Shown here in pieces: positions 7,673-16,420 of a DNA stretch of 64,000 nucleotides. Under the pieces are notes generated by a model. It saw only the letters and a list, made by a program, of their open reading frames with translations, was not told where the DNA came from and did no database searches. A program made the position numbers and the translations under genes. Within the stretch, counting starts at the first letter, position 1. Each line of letters opens with the position of its first letter. The DNA is taken from positions 6,555,001 to 6,619,000 of the forward strand of contig NZ_CP159289.1 in assembly GCF_040448675.1 (NCBI RefSeq), in the 5' to 3' direction. This DNA comes from Dyadobacter sp. 676 (GTDB taxonomy: Bacteria; Bacteroidota; Bacteroidia; Cytophagales; Spirosomataceae).

Positions 7673-8395
7673 TTATTGAAGATATTGATTGATTTTCGCG
7701 AGATCAGCTTTAATCTGCTCCACGAAGCTGAGGTAGGTCGTTTCGAAGCTATCTCTATTGGTATTGATTTTTGCCGTCTGCTCCGATATTTCGCCCGAAA
7801 TCTGTCCCAGCCGGTTTTTGTTTTCTTCTATTTTCTTCTGTAAATCAAGAATTTGCTGTGCATATGCCGCATTCGCTTCTTCCAGTTTCTGATGCTCGTC
7901 CTGCAATGCGCCCACGCGGTCCTTGATCGCCTTTTCGACATCTTTCAGGAATGCGTCCCGATCCCTGCCCAAAATGCCCAGGTATTGGTCGGCAGAAGTT
8001 CTTAGGACCGCGGTTTCTTTTGCGCCGCCCATCGCCTTGAAACTCGCCCAGGCCGCCTGAAACTGCTTTTCCTCACCCAATCCAAGGCCTTCCATACTCT
8101 GAAGCGCCTGCTTGTATTCGAAATAGTCGGGTCCTGGCAGGTTTGCCTTTTCCAGCAGATTGACAAAGTGCTCTACAAATTTTTTGTCGATCTGACCCGT
8201 TTCCGCCGCGTTCGTAACCGTGGCCGGTGCAGCAACTGGTTGGGACGGTTCACCGGCCACGGCGGGTCTGGCGTCCGGCCTTCCGGGGGCCGGCCTTCCA
8301 GGGGCCGGACGGACGGGAGTAGAGGCCACCTCGTCGATATCCTTGATAAAAAAGCTGAGTATCTTTTTACCAATACCCGGTTCAGAGTCTGCCAT
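7673..8395 (-). CDS. soluble proline-rich/coiled-coil protein
   Basis: 240 aa, start ATG 8395, first gene of the three-gene minus-strand operon. Residues 1-25 are compact (GKKILSFFIKDIDEV), 26-62 are a Pro/Ala/Arg-rich linker with a PGRPAPGRP repeat, 70-150 are a helical domain, and 150-235 are a coiled coil rich in Q, E, K and N. There is no signal peptide or membrane segment, so it is likely cytoplasmic. It probably assembles with the membrane coiled-coil protein encoded 20 bp downstream. I do not recognise a family. Confidence 0.6.
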   Translation of the reverse strand: MADSEPGIGKKILSFFIKDIDEVASTPVRPAPGRPAPGRPDARPAVAGEPSQPVAAPATVTNAAETGQIDKKFVEHFVNLLEKANLPGPDYFEYKQALQSMEGLGLGEEKQFQAAWASFKAMGGAKETAVLRTSADQYLGILGRDRDAFLKDVEKAIKDRVGALQDEHQKLEEANAAYAQQILDLQKKIEENKNRLGQISGEISEQTAKINTNRDSFETTYLSFVEQIKADLAKINQYLQ

Positions 8396-8575
8396 AGGGA
8401 TATAAAGTGTTAAGGTTCATTGTTTTTGTCGGATCAATATTACTAAAATTCAGAGGATTTCATAGGGGGCGATGTTTACCAATGGCGCCCTGCGTTGATG
8501 AAGCCGCCGAAATTTTGGATGAATTCTTGAATGCAGCCCGTTTTTTACGGATGTTTGCCAAAAAACTAAGTCCTT

Positions 8576-9496
8576 ATGCTCAAATTAGGTTTTAATAGTG
8601 CAATCCTGGCCGATTTCGGCTTCGAACACGTCGTACATTTCGCTGGGAACAATGGGTTTTCGTGTATTGAAATGATGTGCTGGCCAGCTGATAATACCGA
8701 CAGCCGCCGGTATGCCGGCGTGACCCATATCGACGTCGACAACCTCACCGAACAGAAGGTCTCGTCTATTAGGCACAATCTGAAAGAAGCCGGGGTGTTC
8801 ATTTCAGCACTGGGCTACTATCCCAACCCGTTGGACCCTGACCCGAATCGTTCGGAATACTATATAGAGCACATCAAGCAGGTGATCCGCGCCGCGGCGA
8901 AGCTCGACATCCCCGTCGTGACCACATTTATCGGGCGTGATCCCTCGAAAAGCATTAAGGACAACCTGGCCCGCTTCGCCGACGTGTGGCCCGCCATTGT
9001 AAAGGTGGCCGGGGAAAACAATGTGAAAATCGGCATCGAAAACTGCCCGATGTTCTTCACGGACGATGAATGGCCGGGAGGCAAGAACCTGGCGATCAGC
9101 CCGGCTGTCTGGGACAGAATGTTCGAGATCATACCCGATCCGTTATTCGGGTTGAATTACGATCCCTCTCATATGATTTGGCAAATGATGGACGAATTAT
9201 TGCCAATTTATAATTATAAATCAAGGCTCCATCATATTCATTTGAAAGACGCAAAAGTTTATAAAAGTAAATTAAATAATGTGGGGATCCTGGCTAACCC
9301 GCTGGAATACCACTCGCCTAAACTGCCTGGCCTGGGCGATGTGAACTGGCGTGGCTTTTTCGCGGCATTGACAGACGTGCGCTATCGCGGCCCCGTGGTG
9401 ATCGAAGTAGAGGACAAGGCCTATGAAGGTAATATTACGGATGTAAAAAGCGCCATTTTGACCAGCCGGAATTATATAAACCAGTTTTTGGGCTAG
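8576..9496 (+). CDS. sugar phosphate isomerase/epimerase-like TIM barrel
   Basis: 306 aa, start ATG 8576. The sequence has the xylose-isomerase-like TIM-barrel layout of hydroxypyruvate isomerase and AP endonuclease 2 relatives. Likely metal ligands are E in KIGIENCP, D and H in GLNYDPSH, H in LHHIHLKDAK and E in VVIEVEDKAYEG. The family interconverts ketoses or acts on myo-inositol-type sugars; the substrate is unknown. It stands alone, with a strong hairpin terminator downstream. Part of the gene (about 9180-9290) is unusually AT-rich. Confidence 0.85.
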   Translation: MLKLGFNSAILADFGFEHVVHFAGNNGFSCIEMMCWPADNTDSRRYAGVTHIDVDNLTEQKVSSIRHNLKEAGVFISALGYYPNPLDPDPNRSEYYIEHIKQVIRAAAKLDIPVVTTFIGRDPSKSIKDNLARFADVWPAIVKVAGENNVKIGIENCPMFFTDDEWPGGKNLAISPAVWDRMFEIIPDPLFGLNYDPSHMIWQMMDELLPIYNYKSRLHHIHLKDAKVYKSKLNNVGILANPLEYHSPKLPGLGDVNWRGFFAALTDVRYRGPVVIEVEDKAYEGNITDVKSAILTSRNYINQFLG

Positions 9497-9528
9497 AACT
9501 TCGGTCAGGTTTCGTAGGAGCCGGATGT

Positions 9529-9580
9529 ACAATAAAGCAATGGCGTGATGATTATCCTCATCACGCCATTGCTTTATTGT
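9529..9580. terminator. long perfect hairpin between convergent genes
   Basis: Bases 9529-9551 and 9558-9580 are perfect reverse complements: 23 bp of stem around a 6-nt loop TTATCC, with the core arm CAATAAAGCAATGGCGTGA. It lies between the plus-strand isomerase (stop 9496) and the minus-strand hydrolase (stop 9656), so it can end transcription from both sides. The stem is much longer than a usual intrinsic terminator. Confidence 0.85.
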
Positions 9581-9607
9581 TTATGCACAGTGTGCCGGGT
9601 AACCTCA

Positions 9608-9629
9608 ATAATTTATAATTATAAATTAT
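9608..9629. repeat. 22-bp AT-only palindrome
   Basis: A perfect palindrome containing the 16-bp core ATTTATAATTATAAAT (9611-9626). The same 16 bp occur at 9206-9221 inside the upstream isomerase gene. It lies just 3' of the hydrolase stop codon. No function is assigned. Confidence 0.6.
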
Positions 9630-9655
9630 GTTTAATTTAAAATTGTAAATCAAAA

Positions 9656-10660
9656 TTACTGCCTCTCCAAAAAACGTATCAGCGGCGTAATAAACCTGCC
9701 GAAATCTTCAATGTGCGGCAAATGCCCGATATCGTCCAGCTCCACCAGCTCGCTATTGGGAATCCTTGCTTTGGTTTGTTTGCCGAGCTCCGGATAATTT
9801 CCGAGCGTTTTCCGTACGTTTTCCGGCGCCAGGTTTTTTCCGACGGCACTGCGGTCGCGTTGGCCGATAATGAGTAGCGTAGGGGCCTTAATTTGCCCGA
9901 ATTCGTAGCAGACGGGCTGCGTGTAGATCATGTCGTATGTCAATGCGCTGTTCCAGGCAATTCTCGGATAGTCTTTGCCAAGCGTCCAGCCCGCCAGCAG
10001 ATTTACCCATTTGGTGTAGGAATCCTTCCATTTGCCGTCATAATAGCTGTTCAACTGGTAATTTTTGATGGAATTGAAATCGCTTTTTAATTCGCCCATA
10101 TACCATTTGTCTACCGGTTGAAACGGAACTTTCTCCTTGTAGTCTTCCAGCCCGATCGGGTTTTCCAGGATGAGTTTCCCTACGGTTTCGGGGTACATCA
10201 ACGTGAACCGGGTTGCCACCATACCGCCCATAGAATGTCCCAGGACCGCCACTTTGGTAACGCCCAGCTTGTCGAGGACCCTCTTGGTATTGGCAGCCAG
10301 GTCATGGAACGAATACTGGTAATGGGCCGGTTTGGTAGATTTCCCGAAGCCGATTTGATCGGGGATCACGACCCGGAAGCCTCTGTCGGCTAGTGCTCTG
10401 GCCGTTTCTTCCCAGTATGCTCCGTTGAAATTTTTCCCGTGCAGAAGCATGACCGTCTTCCCGTTCGCGCGCGCAGGGCGTACGTCCATGTACGCCATAC
10501 GGAGCTTTTCACCTTGCGATTCGAATTCGAGGTAATCCACGGCGAAGGGATAGGTGTAGGCTTCCAGATTCATATCCAATGGCCGCAATGTGTCGCTTTG
10601 CGCGTTTGCGGCGGTGAAGGAGAGGAAAAACAGGCCAACGCCCAGGCTAAGTTTTTTCAT
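9656..10660 (-). CDS. secreted alpha/beta hydrolase
   Basis: 334 aa, start ATG 10660. An N-terminal signal peptide ends near FTAANA-QS, so the enzyme is periplasmic or secreted. The oxyanion-hole HGKNFNG, nucleophile elbow GHSMGG (S143), acid in GQRDRS and histidine in DDIGHLPH complete an alpha/beta-hydrolase triad. Relatives include epoxide hydrolases, esterases and C-C hydrolases, so the substrate is open. It is a single gene, with terminators on both sides. Confidence 0.88.
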   Translation of the reverse strand: MKKLSLGVGLFFLSFTAANAQSDTLRPLDMNLEAYTYPFAVDYLEFESQGEKLRMAYMDVRPARANGKTVMLLHGKNFNGAYWEETARALADRGFRVVIPDQIGFGKSTKPAHYQYSFHDLAANTKRVLDKLGVTKVAVLGHSMGGMVATRFTLMYPETVGKLILENPIGLEDYKEKVPFQPVDKWYMGELKSDFNSIKNYQLNSYYDGKWKDSYTKWVNLLAGWTLGKDYPRIAWNSALTYDMIYTQPVCYEFGQIKAPTLLIIGQRDRSAVGKNLAPENVRKTLGNYPELGKQTKARIPNSELVELDDIGHLPHIEDFGRFITPLIRFLERQ

Positions 10661-10684
10661 AGGTTTCGAGCTTTAAAACAGAAA

Positions 10685-10710
10685 AGAGGATACCGTTCCC
10701 GCTATCCTCT
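10685..10710 (-). terminator. intrinsic terminator after the MFS gene
   Basis: AGAGGATA (10685-10692) and TATCCTCT (10703-10710) pair around a 10-nt loop; on the minus strand the stem is followed by TTTTCTGTTTT. It lies 32 bp past the stop of the MFS gene at 10742. Confidence 0.75.
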
Positions 10711-10741
10711 CCTGTATTGAAAAATATATACCAACTAGATC

Positions 10742-11905
10742 TTAGTCGATCAGGCGGGCTTTCGTCGACAAATAGGCCGTCAATGTTGCCAACACACCTA
10801 CGATCGCAAACGACCAGCGGAGGTTGGCAAACTGCGCAACGATGCCGATCAACGGCGGGCCGATCAGAAAGCCTATGAAGCTGATGGACGATACGGCGGC
10901 CAGGGCCATACCTGCCGACATTGTTTTCGAGCGGCCGGTTGCGCTATAAACCAGCGGAACAACCGATGAAACACCGAATCCAACCAGCAGAAAACCGAGC
11001 GTGGCCGGTACCAGGTATGGGAATGCAACCGAGATCGCCAGGCCGGTCCCCATTAATGTACCGCTCAATTGTAGCATTTTACGGCGTCCGAGGCGGTTGG
11101 CAAGCCAGTCGCCGGCAAACCTGCCGCCGGTCATCGTGCCCATAAACGCCACGTAGCCCAGTGTTGTCATGGACGCCGGAACGTGTACGGCCTCCTGGAA
11201 GTAAACGCCGCTCCAGTCGAACATCGCCCCTTCGCAAACCATCGCACAGAAGCCGATCAGGCCTAGGATCAGCAGATCGCGGTCGGGTTTGACAAACATC
11301 GGCTGCGCTTCGCCCGACTCTTTTTCGGTGTCGGGCATCGTGTGCTTGTAAGCGGTGAAAATAATGGCAAAAGCAACCAGGGCGATGATGATAAAATGAA
11401 TATGAGGAGGGATATGTACAGAAATAAACAAGGAACCGATTGTCGCGCTCACAAAGCCCGCCAGGCTCCATAAACCGTGAAACGATGCCATAATGGACTT
11501 GCCGTAAACCTGCTCCACCGCCACGGCCTGGGTGTTAACGGCAATGTTGGTGAGATTGCCCCAGAGCCCGAAAGCGAATAATGCGATGACGAGCTGCTCG
11601 GTGCGGGTCACGAATCCGATGAATGTAAGTGTAATAGCATAAAGGATAGCGCCGATGAGCACCATTTTCTTGCTGCCATAATGCGTGACCATCCATCCGG
11701 AGATCGGCAGGCTCGCCATCAGGCCGAGCGGAAGCGCAAGAAGTACGGTTCCGAGGCCACCCTCGGTAAGGTGCAGCATGTTTTTGATATCCGGGATCCG
11801 GCTTGCCCATGCGGCAAAGCTGAGGCCCTGGACGAAGAAGAAAGCCGCGACGGCCCATCTTAAATATCGTCTCGAATCGGAAGGGGCGAAAATTGAATAA
11901 TTCAT
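10742..11905 (-). CDS. MFS transporter (fucose permease/YbjJ-like)
   Basis: 387 aa, start ATG 11905, with twelve hydrophobic helices. The GSKKMVLIG loop after helix 2 and GDWLANRLGRRKMLQ after helix 8 correspond to the two MFS motif A copies. The overall pattern recalls the YbjJ/fucose-permease group. It is divergent from the secreted serine hydrolase at 12247. The substrate is unknown. Confidence 0.88.
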   Translation of the reverse strand: MNYSIFAPSDSRRYLRWAVAAFFFVQGLSFAAWASRIPDIKNMLHLTEGGLGTVLLALPLGLMASLPISGWMVTHYGSKKMVLIGAILYAITLTFIGFVTRTEQLVIALFAFGLWGNLTNIAVNTQAVAVEQVYGKSIMASFHGLWSLAGFVSATIGSLFISVHIPPHIHFIIIALVAFAIIFTAYKHTMPDTEKESGEAQPMFVKPDRDLLILGLIGFCAMVCEGAMFDWSGVYFQEAVHVPASMTTLGYVAFMGTMTGGRFAGDWLANRLGRRKMLQLSGTLMGTGLAISVAFPYLVPATLGFLLVGFGVSSVVPLVYSATGRSKTMSAGMALAAVSSISFIGFLIGPPLIGIVAQFANLRWSFAIVGVLATLTAYLSTKARLID

Positions 11906-12246
11906 AGTAACGGAAATTTAGCCGGCTAATGTGCCCGGTGTGTGGTTCGGTGTTGTTTTTATATAATTTTTTTAATTTTTCTCAAATTCGGTAAAATCGA
12001 TCGGAAATTGCATTCTGGGCAGTCCTTCCAACTTGTTGCTGCAAAATTAACAGATATAGCTATGATTTTATTCAATAGAATTGTACTTTTTTGATGATAT
12101 AAAAAAAGTATGTATTGTACTAAACCAAGATATCCTTCTTGGAACCGATTTTCCGGCCTATCTGAACGTGACGGCAGGAAAAATTGTAGGCAAAATGCCC
12201 TGCGTTTTTTAAATTCACCCATTCCGCAACCAACCAGAACAAGCCG
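11906..12246. other. divergent intergenic region
   Basis: 341 bp between divergent MFS and serine-hydrolase genes, very AT-rich. It contains a perfect 12-bp palindrome TTAGCCGGCTAA (11918-11929) 13 bp from the MFS start, and a hairpin with arms TACTTTTTT/AAAAAAGTA (12084-12110). On the minus strand TAAATTTC next to the palindrome is one base off the TAnnTTTG -7 box. I see no gene in it. Confidence 0.5.
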
Positions 12247-13746
12247 ATGCGCATTATTTTTACTACACTCCTCAGCATAGTCATATTGCAGGCCCGGTCG
12301 CAACCCGATACCCGGCTGGAAAAAATCCGGGCGACGTTACCGGTCATCGAGCGATTATATAAGGACTATGCGGAGAAGAACCATTTTCCGGGCCTGGCAT
12401 TCGGGCTGGTGGTGGATGGCAAGCTGCTGTTGTCTGGCGGACAAGGTTTTACCGAGATCGCGACATCCACGAAGGCGACCCCGCAATCGCTTTTCCGCAT
12501 TGCCTCCATGTCCAAGAGCGTGACCGCAATGGGCGTACTGGCGCTTAGACGAGCGGGAAAGTTGAAGCTCGACGACCCGGCGTACCTTTATATACCCGAA
12601 CTGAAAAATATGCCATTACCTACCGGCGACGCCCCTGCGATCACGATCCGGCATTTGCTTACGCACATGGCCGGTTTTCCGGAAGACAACCCATGGGGTG
12701 ACCGCCAGCTGGCTACCAGCGACAAGGAGCTGATCGCATTGATTTCCAAAGGCATATCTTTTTCCAATGTGCCGGGCGTGACTTATGAATACAGCAATCT
12801 GGGCTTCGCAATGCTGGGCAGGATCATCACGAATGTGTCGGGCAAGCCTTACCAGGAATACATTTATGAAACGATTTTCAAGCCGCTGGGGATGACCAGC
12901 ACCATTTGGGAGTACACAAAGGCACCCAAACGGCTGCTTGCGCATGGTTACCGGCATGAGGATGGCATGTGGAAAGAGGAGAAACTGGAGCACGACGGCA
13001 CTTATGGCGCCATGGGTGGGCTGATTACCTCTATCGAAGATTTCAGTAAATATGTAGCGTTCCACCTGTCGGCCTGGCCACCTTCTTCGGGTGCCGAGAC
13101 GGGCCCGGTGCTGCGCAGCGATGTGCGGGAAATGCAAATGCCGTGGAATTTCAATAATCTCAACGCTTCGTACAGGTATCCCGGCGGACGCGCCTGTGCG
13201 ATGGTTTCGGCTTACGGTTACGGGCTGCGGTGGAGCAGGGATTGCGAGGGCAGAACCGGCATAGGACATACCGGCGGCTTGCCGGGCTTTGGAAGTCAGT
13301 GGCAGATTTTACCCGAATACGGCATTGGCGTCATCGCGCACGCGAACCGCACGTATGCGGGTATGGCCGCGATCAACACCGCGGTGCTCGACACGGTAAT
13401 CGCTCTGGCCGGGTTGAAGCCGTTGCCGGTAACGGTTTCAGCTATATTAAAGCAGCGGAAAGAACAGCTGGTAAAACTGCTCCCAACTTGGCAGGGTGCC
13501 GAGCAGAGCGGTATTTTTGCGGAAAATTTCTTTCCCGACCGTTCACTCCCGCACCGCCGTAAGGAGCTGGATGCATTGCTTTCGAAGGTTGGAAGCATTA
13601 CCGGGTCGACCGATATGGTTGCGGAAAACCAGCTCAGAGGCACGTTCGATCTGCAGTGCACATCCGGTAGTATCAAAGTGTTTTTCACCCTCACGCCCGA
13701 AAATCCCGCATTGATTCAGCAGCTCGACTTTTCATTGGTCCGATAG
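12247..13746 (+). CDS. secreted serine hydrolase, class C beta-lactamase fold
   Basis: 499 aa, start ATG 12247, with an N-terminal signal peptide ending near QARS-QP. The catalytic SMSK tetrad (S87-K90), the Y-x-N motif in TYEYSNLG and an HTG in GIGHTGGLPG match the penicillin-binding-protein-like/AmpC family, which includes esterases, D-aminopeptidases and carboxypeptidases. A C-terminal domain of about 120 residues follows the hydrolase domain. Being outside the cytoplasm it may act on peptides or esters; a true antibiotic resistance role cannot be claimed. Confidence 0.88.
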   Translation: MRIIFTTLLSIVILQARSQPDTRLEKIRATLPVIERLYKDYAEKNHFPGLAFGLVVDGKLLLSGGQGFTEIATSTKATPQSLFRIASMSKSVTAMGVLALRRAGKLKLDDPAYLYIPELKNMPLPTGDAPAITIRHLLTHMAGFPEDNPWGDRQLATSDKELIALISKGISFSNVPGVTYEYSNLGFAMLGRIITNVSGKPYQEYIYETIFKPLGMTSTIWEYTKAPKRLLAHGYRHEDGMWKEEKLEHDGTYGAMGGLITSIEDFSKYVAFHLSAWPPSSGAETGPVLRSDVREMQMPWNFNNLNASYRYPGGRACAMVSAYGYGLRWSRDCEGRTGIGHTGGLPGFGSQWQILPEYGIGVIAHANRTYAGMAAINTAVLDTVIALAGLKPLPVTVSAILKQRKEQLVKLLPTWQGAEQSGIFAENFFPDRSLPHRRKELDALLSKVGSITGSTDMVAENQLRGTFDLQCTSGSIKVFFTLTPENPALIQQLDFSLVR

Positions 13747-13819
13747 ACTACAAAAAAGTACCGGAGGGCATAGGGGGATCGAACAGGCCGGTTGTCTCGG
13801 TAGAAACAACAAGACAACT

Positions 13820-14455
13820 ATGAAAAAGACGATTCTATCTTTTACTCTTATGTTCGTCCTGGCAAGCTGCGCCAGCGTTTTTGCACAGGAGAACGAAACT
13901 ATTTTCCAAAACCGGGGCATATGGCGGTCGGGCGGTTATGCGGGCATTTCCAACAAATTCACGAAGATCGACGGGCGCTTTGCCAATATGCCGGAAATTT
14001 ACGGCGGCTGGTTTATTAATCAGCGGTTTATGATTGGTCTGGAAGGTGCTGCGACCACCAATTTCATCCGCGTGCCCGAACTGGAACAGAATTTCCCGGC
14101 GAGGAAAATGAGCTATCTGTACGGTCAGTTCGGTTTGATGACCGAATATGTGATCGCATCGACGCGTAAGGTGCATTTTACGGCCAACCTGATGACCGGC
14201 AGCGGCTTCACACTGCAATACGATCGGCGGGATTTCGACGACTGGGAATGGGACGACCGCTACGACGATGACGATGCCAGATTCTTCTTCGTCATGGAAC
14301 CGGGAGTGCAGGTGGAGTTCAATTTGCTTAAATGGATGCGGTTCAGCCCCGGCGTTTCTTACCGTAAGGCTTTCAATGCGAAAGGAAACGGCCTTACCGA
14401 CAGCGATTTGAGCAATATTTCTTACAATGTGACGCTTAAATTCGGTCGGTTCTGA
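13820..14455 (+). CDS. putative outer-membrane beta-barrel protein
   Basis: 211 aa, start ATG 13820. A signal peptide ends near SVFA-QE (an LASC lipobox-like stretch within it is less likely to be used). The mature part alternates polar and apolar residues as in beta strands and ends with NVTLKFGRF, a typical C-terminal Phe insertion signal. An Asp-rich loop (DWEWDDRYDDDDARF) near 145-160 could bind Ca2+. No specific family is recognised. Confidence 0.7.
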   Translation: MKKTILSFTLMFVLASCASVFAQENETIFQNRGIWRSGGYAGISNKFTKIDGRFANMPEIYGGWFINQRFMIGLEGAATTNFIRVPELEQNFPARKMSYLYGQFGLMTEYVIASTRKVHFTANLMTGSGFTLQYDRRDFDDWEWDDRYDDDDARFFFVMEPGVQVEFNLLKWMRFSPGVSYRKAFNAKGNGLTDSDLSNISYNVTLKFGRF

Positions 14456-14645
14456 CAGCAAGCGGAGAGATGCCGTTCAGTAACTTGTGTGGCATTTTTC
14501 CCCTTTTTTCCTGATCGGTCGCCACTTTCCGGCGCATTCGGGTAAGTTAGCATTCCGATAATCTTCATTCGAAGGCAATAGGAATGAAAATAATGGAGTT
14601 ATAAAGGGATTGCACACTATTCGGGAACTTAAAACAATCGGGAAA

Positions 14646-15263
14646 ATGCGTGTATCGGAATTAGGAGTGGTCGGGTTATTAATGCTCGTTTTTACAGTTG
14701 CCAGGGGCCAGAATGTCTACGACGTCATCGTGGCGGGCCGTACCATCGGATCTTTGAAAGTATTTGACGAAAAAAGCGGTGACGACAACGAAACGCACCG
14801 CATCGAATCGGATTTCAAGGTCATGTTCTACAAAGGGTCCTATTCGACGCAAACCAATTATGTACAGGGAAAGCTGGTTTCGGCTACCTGTGCGCATCAC
14901 GTCAACGGCGATCTCAAAGAAAAAACGCTGACCAAAACCAGTTCGAAATCGCTTTACGAGGTTTTGTTTTCCGGAGAGGACGGAGCGGACAAGCCGAGCG
15001 TCGTCGTGAATAAGCCGATCAGCAGCACCATTACCAGCTTATATTACAGGGAGCCTGTCAATATCACGGAGGTTTATTCCGAACGGTATGGCAAGATGTG
15101 CCATATCCGCAAGCTGTCCGACGGCCGATATGGCGTAACGCTGCCCGACGGCAAGGAAGGGGTGTATTCCTACAAAAACGGCCTTTGCCGTGAGGTAAAG
15201 ACCGATCTTGCAGGTTTTAAACTGAGAATAGTATTGAACGAGGGCAAAACAGCCCTCCGCTGA
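14646..15263 (+). CDS. secreted protein resembling DUF6134
   Basis: ATG 14646 is the start (205 aa); an upstream TTG at 14610 would put extra residues before the signal peptide (MRVSELGVVGLLMLVF..ARG-Q). The rest is predicted beta-rich: ..YDVIVAGRTIGSLKVFDEK.., ..YSTQTNYVQGKLVSA... The pattern matches periplasmic beta-sandwich proteins of unknown function that I associate with DUF6134. It is a single gene, tail to tail with the efflux operon (stop-to-stop gap of 4 bp). Confidence 0.65.
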   Translation: MRVSELGVVGLLMLVFTVARGQNVYDVIVAGRTIGSLKVFDEKSGDDNETHRIESDFKVMFYKGSYSTQTNYVQGKLVSATCAHHVNGDLKEKTLTKTSSKSLYEVLFSGEDGADKPSVVVNKPISSTITSLYYREPVNITEVYSERYGKMCHIRKLSDGRYGVTLPDGKEGVYSYKNGLCREVKTDLAGFKLRIVLNEGKTALR

Positions 15264-15267
15264 CGGC

Positions 15268-16398
15268 CTAGATTTCCGCCTGCTTCACATTTTTTAAATC
15301 CGAATTATTTCGGATCTCCTCATTGGCGACTTTCACCAGAACGTCGCCTTCCTTCACATCGCCGAAAATTTCGGTCTTTTCGGTACTGCTGCTTCCCGTG
15401 GTAACCGGCACCCAGACGGCCTTGTTATCCACCACCTTGATCACGTACGTACCCTGTGTGGATTGGAGCACCGCCGACCTTGGAACCGTAAATGTGCCGG
15501 TACCACCGGACAACGGGATCGAAACTTCGGCGATCATACCGGGTAAAAGTTTTCTATCGGTGTTAATCACGTCCATTTCTGTGCGTTGAGAGCGCAGGCG
15601 GGCGTCAAGCGCGCCGGCCAGGCGCGTAACTTTCGCCGGGAAACGCTGGTTGGGAAGTGACTTTACTTTAAATGTAACCTGGCTCTGGTTTTTAAGATAG
15701 CTGGTATATTGCTCCGGTACACTTACCACCAGACGCAGTTTACGCTGTTCGACCAATGTAAAAAGCGGGAATTCCGAACCTTTTCCCGATGGGCCCACGT
15801 ATGCGCCCGTGCTCACATTACGCGCCGAAATAATGCCGCTGAACGGTGCCCGTATTTCGAGGTAATTGCGGGTATCGGTGATTTCGCGTGCTGCCGAGCG
15901 AGCCGCTTCGAGCTGGGCGAGATCGGAGCGCTGCTTTGCCAGCGCCACATCCAGGTCGTTTTGCGAAACGGTGCCGGGCGTTTTGCTGGTTTCGAGCAGA
16001 CGTTCGTAATTAGCTTTGCTGGCCTGGTAAATCGCTTCGAATGATTTCAACCGCGACTCGCTCGTCAAGAGCTGAGAAGTAAGTTCGGGCGCTTCCATCG
16101 TTGCCAACAGTTGTCCTTCGCGCACTTCGCTACCCACATCCACGTGGAGTTTTTTGACGAAGCTGCTCACTTTGGCGTAAATATCGACCTGCTGGAATGC
16201 GATCAGCTCTCCGGGAATCTGGATGTTCGATGCGAGCTGTTCCTTCCTGAGCGGGAATGCGTCGATCACCGCGGCACTTGTTTCCGCCGTTGCTTTTTTA
16301 TTCTCTTCTTCTTCGGCCTGTGACGAACCGCAGCTTTGCAGGACCGCCGCTGCGCCTGCAACGAGGACGGTCATGGCGATTTGATGAATATGTCTCAT
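15268..16398 (-). CDS. RND efflux periplasmic adaptor (membrane fusion) lipoprotein
   Basis: 376 aa, start ATG 16398. The lipobox LQSC places the lipid-anchored cysteine at residue 23. The order is barrel-sandwich lipoyl half, alpha-helical hairpin (about 105-165), second lipoyl half (LEIRAPFSGIISARNVSTGAYV), beta-barrel and membrane-proximal domain, as in AcrA/MexA-type adaptors. The adaptor joins the inner-membrane pump encoded 22 bp upstream to the TolC-type channel encoded before it. It is the last gene of the efflux run. Confidence 0.93.
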   Translation of the reverse strand: MRHIHQIAMTVLVAGAAAVLQSCGSSQAEEEENKKATAETSAAVIDAFPLRKEQLASNIQIPGELIAFQQVDIYAKVSSFVKKLHVDVGSEVREGQLLATMEAPELTSQLLTSESRLKSFEAIYQASKANYERLLETSKTPGTVSQNDLDVALAKQRSDLAQLEAARSAAREITDTRNYLEIRAPFSGIISARNVSTGAYVGPSGKGSEFPLFTLVEQRKLRLVVSVPEQYTSYLKNQSQVTFKVKSLPNQRFPAKVTRLAGALDARLRSQRTEMDVINTDRKLLPGMIAEVSIPLSGGTGTFTVPRSAVLQSTQGTYVIKVVDNKAVWVPVTTGSSSTEKTEIFGDVKEGDVLVKVANEEIRNNSDLKNVKQAEI

Positions 16399-16420
16399 AG
16401 TCGGATAGGTTCAATGTTAA

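Noticed and set aside
12084..12110. Hairpin TACTTTTTT/AAAAAAGTA as an operator
   Set aside because: A low-complexity A/T hairpin in an AT-rich intergenic region is expected by chance.
12247..13746. Antibiotic-resistance beta-lactamase
   Set aside because: The class C fold is shared with many esterases and peptidases, and the sequence lacks a reason to prefer resistance.
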